From assembly GCA_034005265.1 (NCBI GenBank), contig JAVEVB010000001.1:1-64000 (forward strand): a stretch of 64,000 nucleotides of DNA, written 5' to 3'. The stretch comes from Lentimicrobium sp034005265 (lineage in GTDB: Bacteria; Bacteroidota; Bacteroidia; Bacteroidales; Lentimicrobiaceae). The position numbers and the translations under genes are program-made. The notes beneath the pieces were generated by a model that saw nothing but the letters and a program-made list of their open reading frames with translations, was not told where the DNA came from and searched no databases. Below are positions 26,147 to 34,719 of the stretch, piece by piece. Positions within the stretch are counted from its first letter, which is position 1. The number at the start of each line of letters is the position of its first letter.

Positions 26147-27181
26147 ATGATTCAACAAAACATTTTGAAGATGAAATCGAGTCTAATTTCAATCAACGAT
26201 ATTGCCAGGGCATTGGGTATATCTCCTTCTACTGTTTCCAGAGCGTTGAAAGACCACCCGGATATTAGTACTGAAACCAAACGGATTGTTAAAGAGTATG
26301 CTGAGAAGGTAAATTATCGGCCCAACGCGCTTGCGCTAAGTTTGAAAAGACAACGGTCAAATACTTTGGGACTGGTTATCCCGGAAATTACCCATCATTT
26401 CTTTTCGTCGGTTATCAGTGGTATTGAAGAATTGGCTTATGGGAAAGGATATCGTTTAATCATTTGTCAATCAAATGAGGATTATCATCGTGAAGTGATC
26501 AATACTCAGGTTTTGCTTGATAACAGAGTGGATGGTATCTTGATTTCCATAAGCAAATCCACACATGATCATGGCCATTTTAAGGATCTTATTGATAGTG
26601 GCATCCCCTTGGTTTTTCTCGATAGGGTGAGCGAAGTGATTGAAACAGATAAGGTGGTAACGGCCGATTTTGAAGGGGCATTGATTGCCACAAGTCATTT
26701 GCTTGAAAGGGGGTGCAGGAATATTCTCCACCTTGCCTCTCCCGGTCATTTGCATGTTGGACGTCAAAGGTGTGATGGTTACAAAAAAGCTCTTGCCAAC
26801 TATGGCATCGAACCTGATCCCTCACTTATTCTTCAATGTGATACAAGTCAGGAAGTATATCAAATGAAAGAGGTTATTTTGCAATTGGCCCCAAACATTG
26901 ACGGCATTTTTGCCGTGAATGATTTTACAGCCATCGCTGCCATGCAAATACTTCAAAAGAATGGGTTTAAAATTCCTGATGACATTGCCGTGACAGGTTT
27001 TGGGAATGACCCAATTGCCAGTATTGCCTGTCCACCCTTAACCACTGTTGAGCAAAGGGGATTTGAAATGGGAAGGCAGGCTGTGGAAATTTTAATTCGC
27101 CGAATAGAAGATCCTGCCACCTTTATTGACTTTCAAACAAGGATAATCCCGGTTTCTCTTGAAAAGCGGGAGTCAACCTGA
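26147..27181 (+). CDS. LacI-family transcriptional regulator of the glucan locus
   Basis: The 344-residue regulator has an N-terminal LacI helix-turn-helix (SINDIARALGISPSTVSRALKDHPDIS, about 14-40) with the hinge motif YRPNALALSLKRQRSNTLGLV. The C-terminal periplasmic-binding-protein-like sensor shows DGILISIS, PLVFLDR, GIFAVNDFTAIAAMQIL and GFGNDPIAS. It lies between susC and the GH13 gene, so it probably senses a maltose-type sugar and controls the locus. The DNA sites it would bind are proposed at 25999-26022. ATG 26147 or the in-frame ATG 26171 are both possible. Confidence 0.93.
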   Translation: MIQQNILKMKSSLISINDIARALGISPSTVSRALKDHPDISTETKRIVKEYAEKVNYRPNALALSLKRQRSNTLGLVIPEITHHFFSSVISGIEELAYGKGYRLIICQSNEDYHREVINTQVLLDNRVDGILISISKSTHDHGHFKDLIDSGIPLVFLDRVSEVIETDKVVTADFEGALIATSHLLERGCRNILHLASPGHLHVGRQRCDGYKKALANYGIEPDPSLILQCDTSQEVYQMKEVILQLAPNIDGIFAVNDFTAIAAMQILQKNGFKIPDDIAVTGFGNDPIASIACPPLTTVEQRGFEMGRQAVEILIRRIEDPATFIDFQTRIIPVSLEKREST

Positions 27182-27232
27182 TTTTATTTAGTACAAGGGG
27201 ATGAATATCAATTGTAGCATAAATCATAAATT

Positions 27233-29089
27233 ATGAAAAGAATTCTTTGCACATTTTTAATCGGAGTTATTGTGATGACCATGGCCACATCATGCAAAAC
27301 CAATCCATCTGAAAATAAGATTTCCGGCCCTCCGGAATGGACGAAGAATGTAATCTGGTATCAGATTTTTGTAGAAAGGTTTAATAATGGAGATGTGACA
27401 AATGATCCTGCTGCTGAAGATATATCAACCCCAACTTCTTCATTTGCTGTTCCTGACGACTGGTCTATAACTCCGTGGACTACTGACTGGTACACGCAGG
27501 AGCCCTGGGCAGCAAAAACCGGGCTGCCTTTGCGTGAAACTCTACAGCATCGGAGGTATGGTGGTGATTTACAAGGCGTTTTCGATAAACTTGATTACTT
27601 GTCAGCACTTGGAATTACTGCGATTTATTTTAATCCTTTGAATTATTCGCCTTCCCTGCATAAATATGATGCGCGCAGTTATCATCACATTGATGTTAAC
27701 TTTGGCCCTGATCCGGCTGGGGATAAGGCAATCATTGCATCGGAAGATCTAAACGACCCTAAAACCTGGAAGTGGACTTCTGCAGATAAAATGTTTTTGC
27801 GACTTGTTGAAGAACTTCACAAACGTGATATCAGAGTTATTGTGGACTTCTCATGGAATCACACCGGTGTGCTTTTTCCTGCATGGAAGGATTTAATGAC
27901 AAATCAGCAGAAATCTGTGTTTAAAGATTGGTATGAAGTTATAGCCTGGGATAAGCCCGAAACCCTTGAAAACGAATTTTCCTATAAAGGATGGTTAAAC
28001 ATAATGAGCCTTCCGGAACTCAAGAAGACGAACATAATAGGGGAGAGGGTCAATGGTTTCCCTTATGAAGGCAATATCAATGAAGGCGCTAAACAACATA
28101 TTTATGAAGTAACCAGGCGCTGGCTTGCTCCTGACGGTGATGTTAAAAAAGGAATAGATGGATTTAGGTTGGATGTGGCAGAGCAAATTCCAATGGGGTT
28201 CTGGCGTGATTACCGTAAATTTGTGAAGGAAATTAACGCTGAAGCCTATCTGGTGGGTGAAATATGGTACCAGAAATGGCCCGATGTGTTTATGGATCCA
28301 GCCCCATACATAAATGATTCCGTGTTCGACGCAGTTATGTACTATCACGCCTACCGTCCCGCAAGAGGATTTTTTGCAGATGCGGAGCCTAAATTTGATG
28401 CAGGGCAGCTTGCGGAAAAATTACAGGAAGAATGGAGCCACGTAGAACAACCTTTTCGCCAAAGTCTGATGAATGTGGCTGCCACTCACGATAGTCCAAG
28501 GGTTCTGAGTTGTTTTGTCAACAAAGGGAAATACAAATATCATGCGAACCCTTACGAAGATTCAGCATATATTTCGGGGAAACCGGATGCAGAAACCTAC
28601 CAAAGGGTTAAACTCTACCTTGCCCATCAGTTTACGAGCCTTGGTTCGCCGCATATCTGGAATGGAGATGAAATGGGCATGTGGGGTGGTGATGATCCTG
28701 ATGAAAGAAAACCATTGTGGTGGGAAGGTATGTCTTTCGATAATGAAACCAGGACAAACATTAAACCTGTTGAAAGTAAGTTTGATACAGTTGGTTTTAA
28801 TCCTGAACTGTTTGATTACTATAAAAAGCTTATTCATATTCGCAAAACAAACCCTGTTTTAGCTTTCGGGCGTATGGATTTTATTGTTGCACAGGGCACG
28901 TTACTGGTTTATAAAAGGGAAGACAAAGGAAGTCATGTAATTATTGTGGCTTTCAATACCGGAGATAAGGAAGTAACTGTAGCACTTCCCTATAACGGCA
29001 AATATACTGAATTGATTACCAATACTGAGGGTAAAGGCAATTCATTCAACCTTCCGGCGATGAGTGCGGCCATTTTAAAACTGGATTAA
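27233..29089 (+). CDS. GH13 alpha-amylase-family lipoprotein
   Basis: The 618-residue glycoside hydrolase has a lipoprotein signal (lipobox MATSC at about 17-21), then a GH13 (beta/alpha)8 barrel. Catalytic residues are visible: nucleophile Asp314 in GFRLDVAE, acid/base Glu343 in LVGEIW, and the third acid Asp420 in ATHDSPR; the first conserved region is VDFSWNHTG. A C-terminal beta domain ends the protein. It would hydrolyse alpha-1,4-glucans or maltodextrins at the cell surface or in the periplasm. It lies 51 bp after the LacI-type gene and is probably co-transcribed with it. Confidence 0.95.
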   Translation: MKRILCTFLIGVIVMTMATSCKTNPSENKISGPPEWTKNVIWYQIFVERFNNGDVTNDPAAEDISTPTSSFAVPDDWSITPWTTDWYTQEPWAAKTGLPLRETLQHRRYGGDLQGVFDKLDYLSALGITAIYFNPLNYSPSLHKYDARSYHHIDVNFGPDPAGDKAIIASEDLNDPKTWKWTSADKMFLRLVEELHKRDIRVIVDFSWNHTGVLFPAWKDLMTNQQKSVFKDWYEVIAWDKPETLENEFSYKGWLNIMSLPELKKTNIIGERVNGFPYEGNINEGAKQHIYEVTRRWLAPDGDVKKGIDGFRLDVAEQIPMGFWRDYRKFVKEINAEAYLVGEIWYQKWPDVFMDPAPYINDSVFDAVMYYHAYRPARGFFADAEPKFDAGQLAEKLQEEWSHVEQPFRQSLMNVAATHDSPRVLSCFVNKGKYKYHANPYEDSAYISGKPDAETYQRVKLYLAHQFTSLGSPHIWNGDEMGMWGGDDPDERKPLWWEGMSFDNETRTNIKPVESKFDTVGFNPELFDYYKKLIHIRKTNPVLAFGRMDFIVAQGTLLVYKREDKGSHVIIVAFNTGDKEVTVALPYNGKYTELITNTEGKGNSFNLPAMSAAILKLD

Positions 29090-29217
29090 CCGGGTATTTT
29101 TGTTATTTGACGAGGAATTGGCACATTGGGAAACTACCTTTCAGCATGCTGCAATTCTTGTATTTTTTTAAAAAGGAGAATTTTCCTGGTTTTAAATATG
29201 ACGAATTATCGACGAAA

Positions 29218-29229
29218 GCATACGTTTGT
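29218..29229. promoter_or_regulatory. LacI-type operator-like site
   Basis: GCATACGTTTGT has the same layout as the site beside the regulator gene (GCAATCGTTTGC), differing at three of twelve positions, and like it overlaps the -33 TTTG of a promoter. Confidence 0.45.
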
Positions 29230-29257
29230 GAAGTCAAACCGTACGCTTATACATTTG
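29225..29257 (+). promoter_or_regulatory. Orphan Bacteroidota promoter
   Basis: TTTG at 29225-29228 and TACATTTG at 29250-29257 with a 21-bp spacer. No gene follows; the next signal is a terminator at 29381-29412. Confidence 0.6.
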
Positions 29258-29263
29258 ACCTCA

Positions 29264-29412
29264 TTCCTACTTTAAATATGTTGCATCTTTGCACGGTAGT
29301 TATGATAACAATCATACGTTAGTCGCAAAAGCAATTCTGTTTTTGCAAATTAGCATTTTTCCCTCCCCAACATGTCGTTAAAAAAAACCTGCACATCCCG
29401 GCAGGTTTTTTT
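29264..29412 (+). ncRNA. Candidate small RNA of the glucan locus
   Basis: A transcript starting about 7 nt after the -7 element at 29250-29257 and ending at the terminator 29381-29412 would be about 150 nt. It has a possible internal hairpin (GCAAAA 29325-29330 with TTTTGC 29341-29346), then an unpaired C-rich segment (TTTTTCCCTCCCC) before the terminator stem, a common layout for bacterial trans-acting RNAs. The longest frame inside is a 14-codon peptide. Inference only; no RNA family was recognised. Confidence 0.4.
29381..29412. terminator. Strong terminator hairpin
   Basis: AAAAAAACCTGC (29381-29392) pairs with GCAGGTTTTTTT (29401-29412). It is symmetric and could act in both directions; it would end the candidate RNA or the GH13 transcript. 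Confidence 0.88.
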
Positions 29413-29420
29413 ATTAAAAA

Positions 29421-29448
29421 AAAGCGGCATTTGAATGAATGCCGCTTT
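29421..29448 (-). terminator. Terminator of the MFS gene
   Basis: AAAGCGGCATT (29421-29431) pairs with AATGCCGCTTT (29438-29448). On the leftward strand it is followed by eight T, so it ends MFS transcription. Confidence 0.88.
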
Positions 29449-29467
29449 GGAATTTGCAAATCTGAAA

Positions 29468-30868
29468 TTATGATTGTTTGTTAGGAATATCCAGACCATA
29501 ACTATTTTTATGGTCAACCCTTTTAAGTACCACGCTAAGAATGATGGCCAAAACACCAAAACCTGAAAAGATGAGTTCAGGAACGGTATAATTGTATTTT
29601 ACACCTTCTACTCCCGCTGCAATTTGTTCGGATACCCCGGGGTTTGAAGCTGATAATGCATATCCAATTAACATAGGAACCAATAATAATCCAATGTTTT
29701 GGATATAAAATATTAACCCGTAAGCTGAGCCTAAGTATCTGTCTTCAACAATTTTAGGAAGTGAAGGCCACATTGAAGCAGGAACAAGAGAAAACGCAAC
29801 ACCTAAAATCACTATTGTTGCTATAGCTACAACAGGCGTAAACGCTGCATCCGGAACTAATGCAAAGATTAAATGTGAAACAGTTAATAATATTGCTCCA
29901 TACATCATCATTGTTGCACCTTTTCCTTTGAAGTCAAGGAATGCACCAATAAATGGAGTAAGAACCATTGCTCCAATAGGGAAGAATGATACGTATTTTG
30001 AGGCAATAGCAGCATCAATGCTTAACTTTGAAGCCAGCATGTCAGTTGCGAATTTTTGAAATGGGAAGATTGCTGAATAGAACAAAACGCATAGTCCTGC
30101 AATAGCTAAGAATCCTGGATTGGTTATTATTTTTCCAAGGTCTGAGATTTTAAATTCATCCTCAGGAGCTAATTCTATGCCTCCGGTTTGTTTGTCAAGA
30201 GCTTTATCCATAAAGGTATAGATAAAGAATGTGATAAAACCAATAGAGAGGAATAGTACCCCGAAGAATACAGAATTTGAAACTCCACCACTTTTTGCAA
30301 ATATTGGTGAAAGTTGGAATACTGCAAAAACACCTAATCTGGCAAGTGCCATCTCAAGACCCATAGCAAGTGCCAATTCTTTTCCTTTAAACCATTTTAC
30401 AATAGTTTTAGAAACTGTGATACCAGCCATTTCAACACCTACGCCAAAAATTGCAAATCCAAAGAAAGCTAATTTTGCGGAAGCCGGAATGCCAACAATA
30501 AAGGAATTTAAAGAGGCTTCGATTCCCGTGCCAACAAAGCCCGGAGTTAGTGCGTACCATTTTAGGGTGCCACCTATAAGCATAAGAGCTCCTGATAAAA
30601 TCAATGTAAATCTTATGCCCATTTTATCAAGAATAATCCCTGATAAAATCAGAAATCCTGCAAATACATTGAGGAAGAACTCAGATCCTCCAAGCATTCC
30701 AAATGTCTCATTAGACCAAAAATACGGAGCTTGTTCTAATAAAGTTTTTAACGGCGCAACTACATCAACAAAGAAGTAGGCAAAAAACATGGTCAATGAG
30801 ATCAATATCAATGCGATCCATCTTGCTGTTTTTGAATCATTAAGCAAAGTCACAGCTTTTTCTTTCAT
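29468..30868 (-). CDS. MFS transporter
   Basis: The 466-residue protein has about 12 hydrophobic helices and MFS features, including the loop 2-3 type motif GIILDKMGIRFTL and a second-half GAFLDFKGKGATM. The YLGSAYGLIFYIQNIGLLLVPMLIG segment resembles the MFSD1-like branch. The substrate cannot be told from sequence. Its position beside the GH13 gene suggests uptake of the released sugar, but it has its own promoter and terminator and could be independent. Confidence 0.85.
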   Translation of the reverse strand: MKEKAVTLLNDSKTARWIALILISLTMFFAYFFVDVVAPLKTLLEQAPYFWSNETFGMLGGSEFFLNVFAGFLILSGIILDKMGIRFTLILSGALMLIGGTLKWYALTPGFVGTGIEASLNSFIVGIPASAKLAFFGFAIFGVGVEMAGITVSKTIVKWFKGKELALAMGLEMALARLGVFAVFQLSPIFAKSGGVSNSVFFGVLFLSIGFITFFIYTFMDKALDKQTGGIELAPEDEFKISDLGKIITNPGFLAIAGLCVLFYSAIFPFQKFATDMLASKLSIDAAIASKYVSFFPIGAMVLTPFIGAFLDFKGKGATMMMYGAILLTVSHLIFALVPDAAFTPVVAIATIVILGVAFSLVPASMWPSLPKIVEDRYLGSAYGLIFYIQNIGLLLVPMLIGYALSASNPGVSEQIAAGVEGVKYNYTVPELIFSGFGVLAIILSVVLKRVDHKNSYGLDIPNKQS

Positions 30869-30940
30869 AAAAGATTTGATTAAAGTTTAGGAATTATTTT
30901 GTGTGCTAAAAATCACAGCAAAACTATTGGGACTGATTCT

Positions 30941-30955
30941 GCCTTCGTTTAAGGC
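30941..30955. repeat. Inverted repeat at the MFS transcription start region
   Basis: GCCTT-CGTTT-AAGGC lies just downstream of the leftward -7 element (30959-30966), where transcription would begin. It could be an operator or a 5' hairpin. Confidence 0.45.
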
Positions 30956-30958
30956 GGT

Positions 30959-30988
30959 CAAATGTACCAAAATTTTTGAAGGCGCAAA
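30959..30988 (-). promoter_or_regulatory. Bacteroidota promoter for the MFS gene
   Basis: Leftward TTTG (30985-30988) and TACATTTG (30959-30966) with an 18-bp spacer; leader of about 85-90 nt before ATG 30868. Confidence 0.72.
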
Positions 30989-31079
30989 TTTATTGACGAT
31001 ATATTTATTCACATCCTGCCAAATAGTAGTGCACTCTTATTCTTAATGCTTTCTTAACAATGGATTACCTTATATTTTA

Positions 31080-31087
31080 TACTTTTG
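31080..31087 (+). promoter_or_regulatory. -7 element (TActTTTG) for alkaline phosphatase
   Basis: TACTTTTG lies 51 bp before ATG 31139 and contains the TTG (31085-31087) that begins the longest open frame, so that TTG is not the start. No clear -33 was found. Confidence 0.58.
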
Positions 31088-31138
31088 CTGTTATTAATGA
31101 AGCAATGGAATGTCATTGTTGGTAATCTGATTAAAAAA

Positions 31139-32230
31139 ATGAAAAAAGTCATCGCTTTTCTATTTCTTGTTCTTTCATTCAGCATGTTGATTAATGCACA
31201 GGCATATACTTTAAGTGCTGATATTGAAACTGGTAAAAAGCCTAAAAATATTATTTTAATGATAGGTGATGGTATGGGACTCTCGCAAATGTATGCTGCT
31301 TTAACCGCCAATGGTGGGCAGTTGAATATGATGCGTTGTGACCAGATCGCCATTGTTAAAACCAGTTCTGCCAACGAATACATTACTGATTCAGGTGCTG
31401 CCGGTACCGCCCTGGCCTGTGGTGAAAAAACCAACAATGGCATGATTGGCATGACACCCGATTCGATGCCATTGGAAAGTATCTTGAAATTGGCTGAAAA
31501 GCATGAACTTGCTACAGGGATGGTTACCAGTTGTGATATTACCCATGCTACTCCGGCTGCTTTTATTGCGAACGTCCCCAGTCGCAGAATGATGGAAGAG
31601 ATTGCATTGCAGTTTCTTGATACCGATATTGATGTTTTTATCGGAGGTGGTCGCAACCGGTTTCTGATTAGAAACGATAGTCTTAACCTGCTGGATAGTC
31701 TGGCCGCTCATCAATATCAGGTTGTGGATAACATTCCTGAACTTTCCAAAATTAATGGGGGCAAACTTGCTGCACTGCTTTATCCCGAACATCCACCAAA
31801 AGTGACAGAAGGACGCGTTGATATGCTTGGTATCGGCAGTGCTAAAGCCATTGAGTTGCTTTCAAAAAATCCGGCAGGCTTTTTCCTGATGATTGAAGGT
31901 AGCCAGATAGATTGGGGTGGGCACGACAACAACATGGAATACGTAATTTCAGAAACGCTTGATTTTGACAAAACCGTTGGGCTGGTGCTGGATTTCGCAG
32001 AGAAAAACGGCGAAACGCTCGTTATTGTCACTGCTGACCATGAAACCGGTGGATTGAGCAATCTGGAAGGAGATTTTAAGGAAATGAAGGCAGCTGGAAA
32101 GTTTACGACTACCGATCATTCTGCTGAACCGGTCATATTGTATGCGTATGGACCCGGGGCAGAGCATTTTAAAGGGTTTATGGAAAATACTGATGTTTGC
32201 CGGCTGATAAAGGAACAATTTGGTTTCTAA
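31139..32230 (+). CDS. Alkaline phosphatase
   Basis: This exported 363-residue enzyme (signal peptide about 1-21, ending INAQA) belongs to the PhoA-type alkaline phosphatases. Visible residues are metal ligand Asp44 in MIGDGMG, nucleophile Ser85 in TDSGAAGTALACGEKT, THATPAAF, the metal-binding MIEGSQIDWGGHDNN, and TADHETGG near the C terminus. It releases phosphate from organic esters in the periplasm. ATG 31139 follows the -7 element. The next gene hldD is 46 bp downstream. Confidence 0.94.
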   Translation: MKKVIAFLFLVLSFSMLINAQAYTLSADIETGKKPKNIILMIGDGMGLSQMYAALTANGGQLNMMRCDQIAIVKTSSANEYITDSGAAGTALACGEKTNNGMIGMTPDSMPLESILKLAEKHELATGMVTSCDITHATPAAFIANVPSRRMMEEIALQFLDTDIDVFIGGGRNRFLIRNDSLNLLDSLAAHQYQVVDNIPELSKINGGKLAALLYPEHPPKVTEGRVDMLGIGSAKAIELLSKNPAGFFLMIEGSQIDWGGHDNNMEYVISETLDFDKTVGLVLDFAEKNGETLVIVTADHETGGLSNLEGDFKEMKAAGKFTTTDHSAEPVILYAYGPGAEHFKGFMENTDVCRLIKEQFGF

Positions 32231-32276
32231 TCCTTTCCGAATTTAAATCGTCATTAACAATTTAAAAATAATACCT

Positions 32277-33242
32277 ATGATCATTGTAACCGGAGCTGCC
32301 GGATTTATTGGTAGTTGTTTGATTGGCTCACTGCTTGATTCAGAGAATAATGCCGTTGTTGCGGTTGATGATTTTTCAAAACCCGGGAAGGAAGAAAATC
32401 TAAAGGGTAAGAAAATTCATGAGTTTGTCGAACGCTCAGTTTTTTTTGAATGGTTTGAACAACATCATATGTATGTTGACTTTGTTTATCACATTGGTGC
32501 CCGCACCGACACCACTGAGTTTAATATGGCCGTTTTTGATGAACTGAATCTTGGCTACTCCCAAAAAATGTGGAGTGCATGTTCAAAATATAATATTCCT
32601 CTGGTTTACGCTTCATCAGCGGCAACTTATGGAATGGGAGAACATGGTTATTATGACAATCATGATGTGGTTGAAGTATTAAAGCCACTCAATCCTTATG
32701 GTGTTTCAAAAAACGAATTCGATAAATGGGCATTAAATCAGAAAGAAACACCATCTTTTTGGGCCGGGATGAAATTTTTTAATGTCTATGGGCCTAATGA
32801 ATATCATAAAGGACGCATGGCTTCAGTTATTCTTCATGCATATAAGCAGATTCTGGAAACCGGTCAGGTGAAGTTATTCAAATCACATCATCCTGATTTT
32901 GAGGATGGAAAACAATTGCGTGATTTCGTTTATGTAAAAGATGTGATAAAGGTATTGCTCTTTATGAAAGATCACCAACCACAATCGGGTCTTTATAACC
33001 TGGGCACAGGCAAGGCACGAACATTTCTTGATCTGGCGAAAGCTACATTCGCTGCCGCCGGAATTGAACCGAAAATCAATTTTGTTGATACGCCATTGGA
33101 TATCAGGGATAAATATCAGTATTTTACCGAAGCAAGAATGGTAAAATTACTTGATGCCGGCTATAATCAGGGATTTCACTCATTGGAAGAAGGTGTAAAG
33201 GATTATGTTTCCGATTATCTGGCAGCCGGCAATTATTTATAG
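32277..33242 (+). CDS. hldD: ADP-L-glycero-D-manno-heptose 6-epimerase
   Basis: HldD/RfaD (321 residues) makes the heptose donor for the lipopolysaccharide core. It is an extended short-chain dehydrogenase with the NADP motif MIIVTGAAGFIGS (1-13), HIGARTDTTE, the YASSAATYG serine/threonine region, and the catalytic YGVSKNEFD (Tyr-x3-Lys), then FNVYGPNEYHKGRMASV, the signature of this epimerase. Length is typical. Confidence 0.94.
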   Translation: MIIVTGAAGFIGSCLIGSLLDSENNAVVAVDDFSKPGKEENLKGKKIHEFVERSVFFEWFEQHHMYVDFVYHIGARTDTTEFNMAVFDELNLGYSQKMWSACSKYNIPLVYASSAATYGMGEHGYYDNHDVVEVLKPLNPYGVSKNEFDKWALNQKETPSFWAGMKFFNVYGPNEYHKGRMASVILHAYKQILETGQVKLFKSHHPDFEDGKQLRDFVYVKDVIKVLLFMKDHQPQSGLYNLGTGKARTFLDLAKATFAAAGIEPKINFVDTPLDIRDKYQYFTEARMVKLLDAGYNQGFHSLEEGVKDYVSDYLAAGNYL

Positions 33243-33255
33243 AGGGTGAGATAAA

Positions 33256-33591
33256 CTAAAGTTCTTCTTTTAATTCAATAAGAAAAGACCTGATTTGTTG
33301 CAAAGACTTAACAATATCATGGTCCTGCATCATATCGGAAGGGTTTGATTTTAATTTTTCCTTTGCTCCTGTGAGGGTAAATCCACGTTCTTTTACCAGA
33401 TGATAAATCAGGTGAAAATTATCCAAATCCTTTTTAGTGAAGAAGCGGTTGCCTTTTTTGTTGCGGTAAGGTTTTATAATGTCAAACTCTTTTTCCCAAT
33501 AGCGGATGAGTGAAATGTTGACATTGAACATCTTCGCCACTTCGCCTATGCGAAAATAAACTTTCTCAATTTCCTTTTTTTTGTAGGGCAT
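33256..33591 (-). CDS. MerR-family transcriptional regulator
   Basis: The 111-residue protein has an N-terminal MerR winged helix-turn-helix: YFRIGEVAKMFNVNISLIRYWEKEFDIIKPYRNKKGNRFFTKKDLDNF split over about residues 11-58, then a short helical tail (KSLQQIRSFLIELKEEL). No effector domain is present. ATG 33591 begins 7 bp after the stop of the M23 peptidase gene, so the two are co-transcribed leftward. Targets are unknown. Confidence 0.88.
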   Translation of the reverse strand: MPYKKKEIEKVYFRIGEVAKMFNVNISLIRYWEKEFDIIKPYRNKKGNRFFTKKDLDNFHLIYHLVKERGFTLTGAKEKLKSNPSDMMQDHDIVKSLQQIRSFLIELKEEL

Positions 33592-33598
33592 CGGAAGG

Positions 33599-34570
33599 TT
33601 AATCGAGGGTTTGCGACGGACGTTCTGATTGTTCAATCATCAGTGCATATTCTTCGGGTGAAATATCATTGAAAAAGAAGTTGATCGGATCAATCGGATT
33701 GCCGTTTTTTCTGACTTCATAATGCAGGTGAGGAGCGGTTGATTTTCCTGTATTTCCCACGAAACCAATTACTTGTCCGCGTTTTACTTTTTGCCCGGGT
33801 TTAATGTTTACTTTGCTCAGGTGGGCATAAACGGTTTCGTAGCCAAAGCCGTGATTGATGATGATCATGTTTCCATATCCACGCCTTGAGTATTCAATGG
33901 TTTTTACAACACCATCGCCCGTTGCATAAATATCAGTACCAATTGGTGCAGTAAAGTCAATGCCTTCATGAAACTTGGTGACTTTATAAAACGGATCGGT
34001 TCTATAGCCAAAATAGGAGCCTATACGGCGCAAATCTTTGTTAGATACTGGTTGAATAGCAGGTATAGAGGCAACCAGTTCTTCTTTTCTTTTTGCAAGT
34101 GAAAATACCTCATCAAATGATTTGGATTGCACATAGAGCTGACTGGTGATTAAATCCAGCTTACGGCTGGTATTTTTGATAATGTCCGCATTTTTATATC
34201 CTTCAAGTTTAGCATAACGATCTGCCCCACCATAACCAGCTTCTCTCACTGTGGATGGAATAGGTTCGCTTTCAAGTATTACCCTGTAAATGTTGTCATC
34301 CCTTTCTCGAAGGTCACTCACAACGGCCTGAACTTTCTCCAGTCTGTCGTTGAGGATGGTAAACTGAAGTTTATACTGATCCAGCTCTCTCTGCAACATG
34401 CGTTCCTTTGGAGAATCCAGGAAATTATATGCGAGTACTAAAACCAGAGAAGCGAATACCATACTGGTGACAACAACCGACAAAAACCTCAGAAATTTTT
34501 GCCTGAATGTTACTTTTACCTTCTCAATTTTGAGCGAATTGGTGTTAAAGTGATACCTTACTTTAGCCAT
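33599..34570 (-). CDS. Membrane-anchored M23 metallopeptidase
   Basis: The 323-residue protein has a basic N terminus, one membrane helix (about 28-50), a coiled-coil-like region (about 55-180) and a C-terminal M23/LytM domain. Zinc ligands are visible in HEGIDFTAPIGTDI (HxxxD) and HLHYEVRKNG (HxH), with GYGNMIIINHGFGYETVYAHLS between. It probably cuts peptidoglycan cross-links in the periplasm during growth or division. The MerR-family gene follows by 7 bp. Confidence 0.93.
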   Translation of the reverse strand: MAKVRYHFNTNSLKIEKVKVTFRQKFLRFLSVVVTSMVFASLVLVLAYNFLDSPKERMLQRELDQYKLQFTILNDRLEKVQAVVSDLRERDDNIYRVILESEPIPSTVREAGYGGADRYAKLEGYKNADIIKNTSRKLDLITSQLYVQSKSFDEVFSLAKRKEELVASIPAIQPVSNKDLRRIGSYFGYRTDPFYKVTKFHEGIDFTAPIGTDIYATGDGVVKTIEYSRRGYGNMIIINHGFGYETVYAHLSKVNIKPGQKVKRGQVIGFVGNTGKSTAPHLHYEVRKNGNPIDPINFFFNDISPEEYALMIEQSERPSQTLD

Positions 34571-34656
34571 CTATGCGGTAATTGGTTGTAAATGAGAGGA
34601 TAAAATGAGATTTATTTTGATTTATTCTCATGAACCGCAAAATTAACATTTTCAAC

Positions 34657-34664
34657 TAAATTTG
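34657..34664 (+). promoter_or_regulatory. -7 element (TAaaTTTG) for alaS
   Basis: TAAATTTG, 55 bp before ATG 34720; no clear -33 was found. Confidence 0.5.
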
Positions 34665-34719
34665 CAAGCCCAAAGAATGTTAAAAAATGTAAACACGATT
34701 TTCTAAATAAATATAAAAC

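Larger units (their letters stand above)
29090..29467. other. Intergenic between convergent GH13 and MFS genes
   Basis: This 378-bp region should need only terminators, yet it holds a complete rightward promoter (29225-29257) with an operator-like site on its -33. Downstream are a small hairpin (29325-29346), a C-rich stretch, and two strong terminators (29381-29412, 29421-29448). CATACGTT occurs twice (29219-29226, 29313-29320). No convincing protein gene is seen; a 71-codon frame at 29107-29322 has no recognisable features. Confidence 0.6.

Noticed and set aside
29107..29322. 71-codon open frame after the amylase gene
   Set aside because: It starts upstream of the orphan promoter, has no domain or signal, and looks random; the candidate RNA is a better explanation of the region.
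31054..31656. 200-codon leftward frame opposite the alkaline phosphatase
   Set aside because: The rightward frame has all the metal-binding and catalytic motifs; the opposite frame is a by-product of its codon use.
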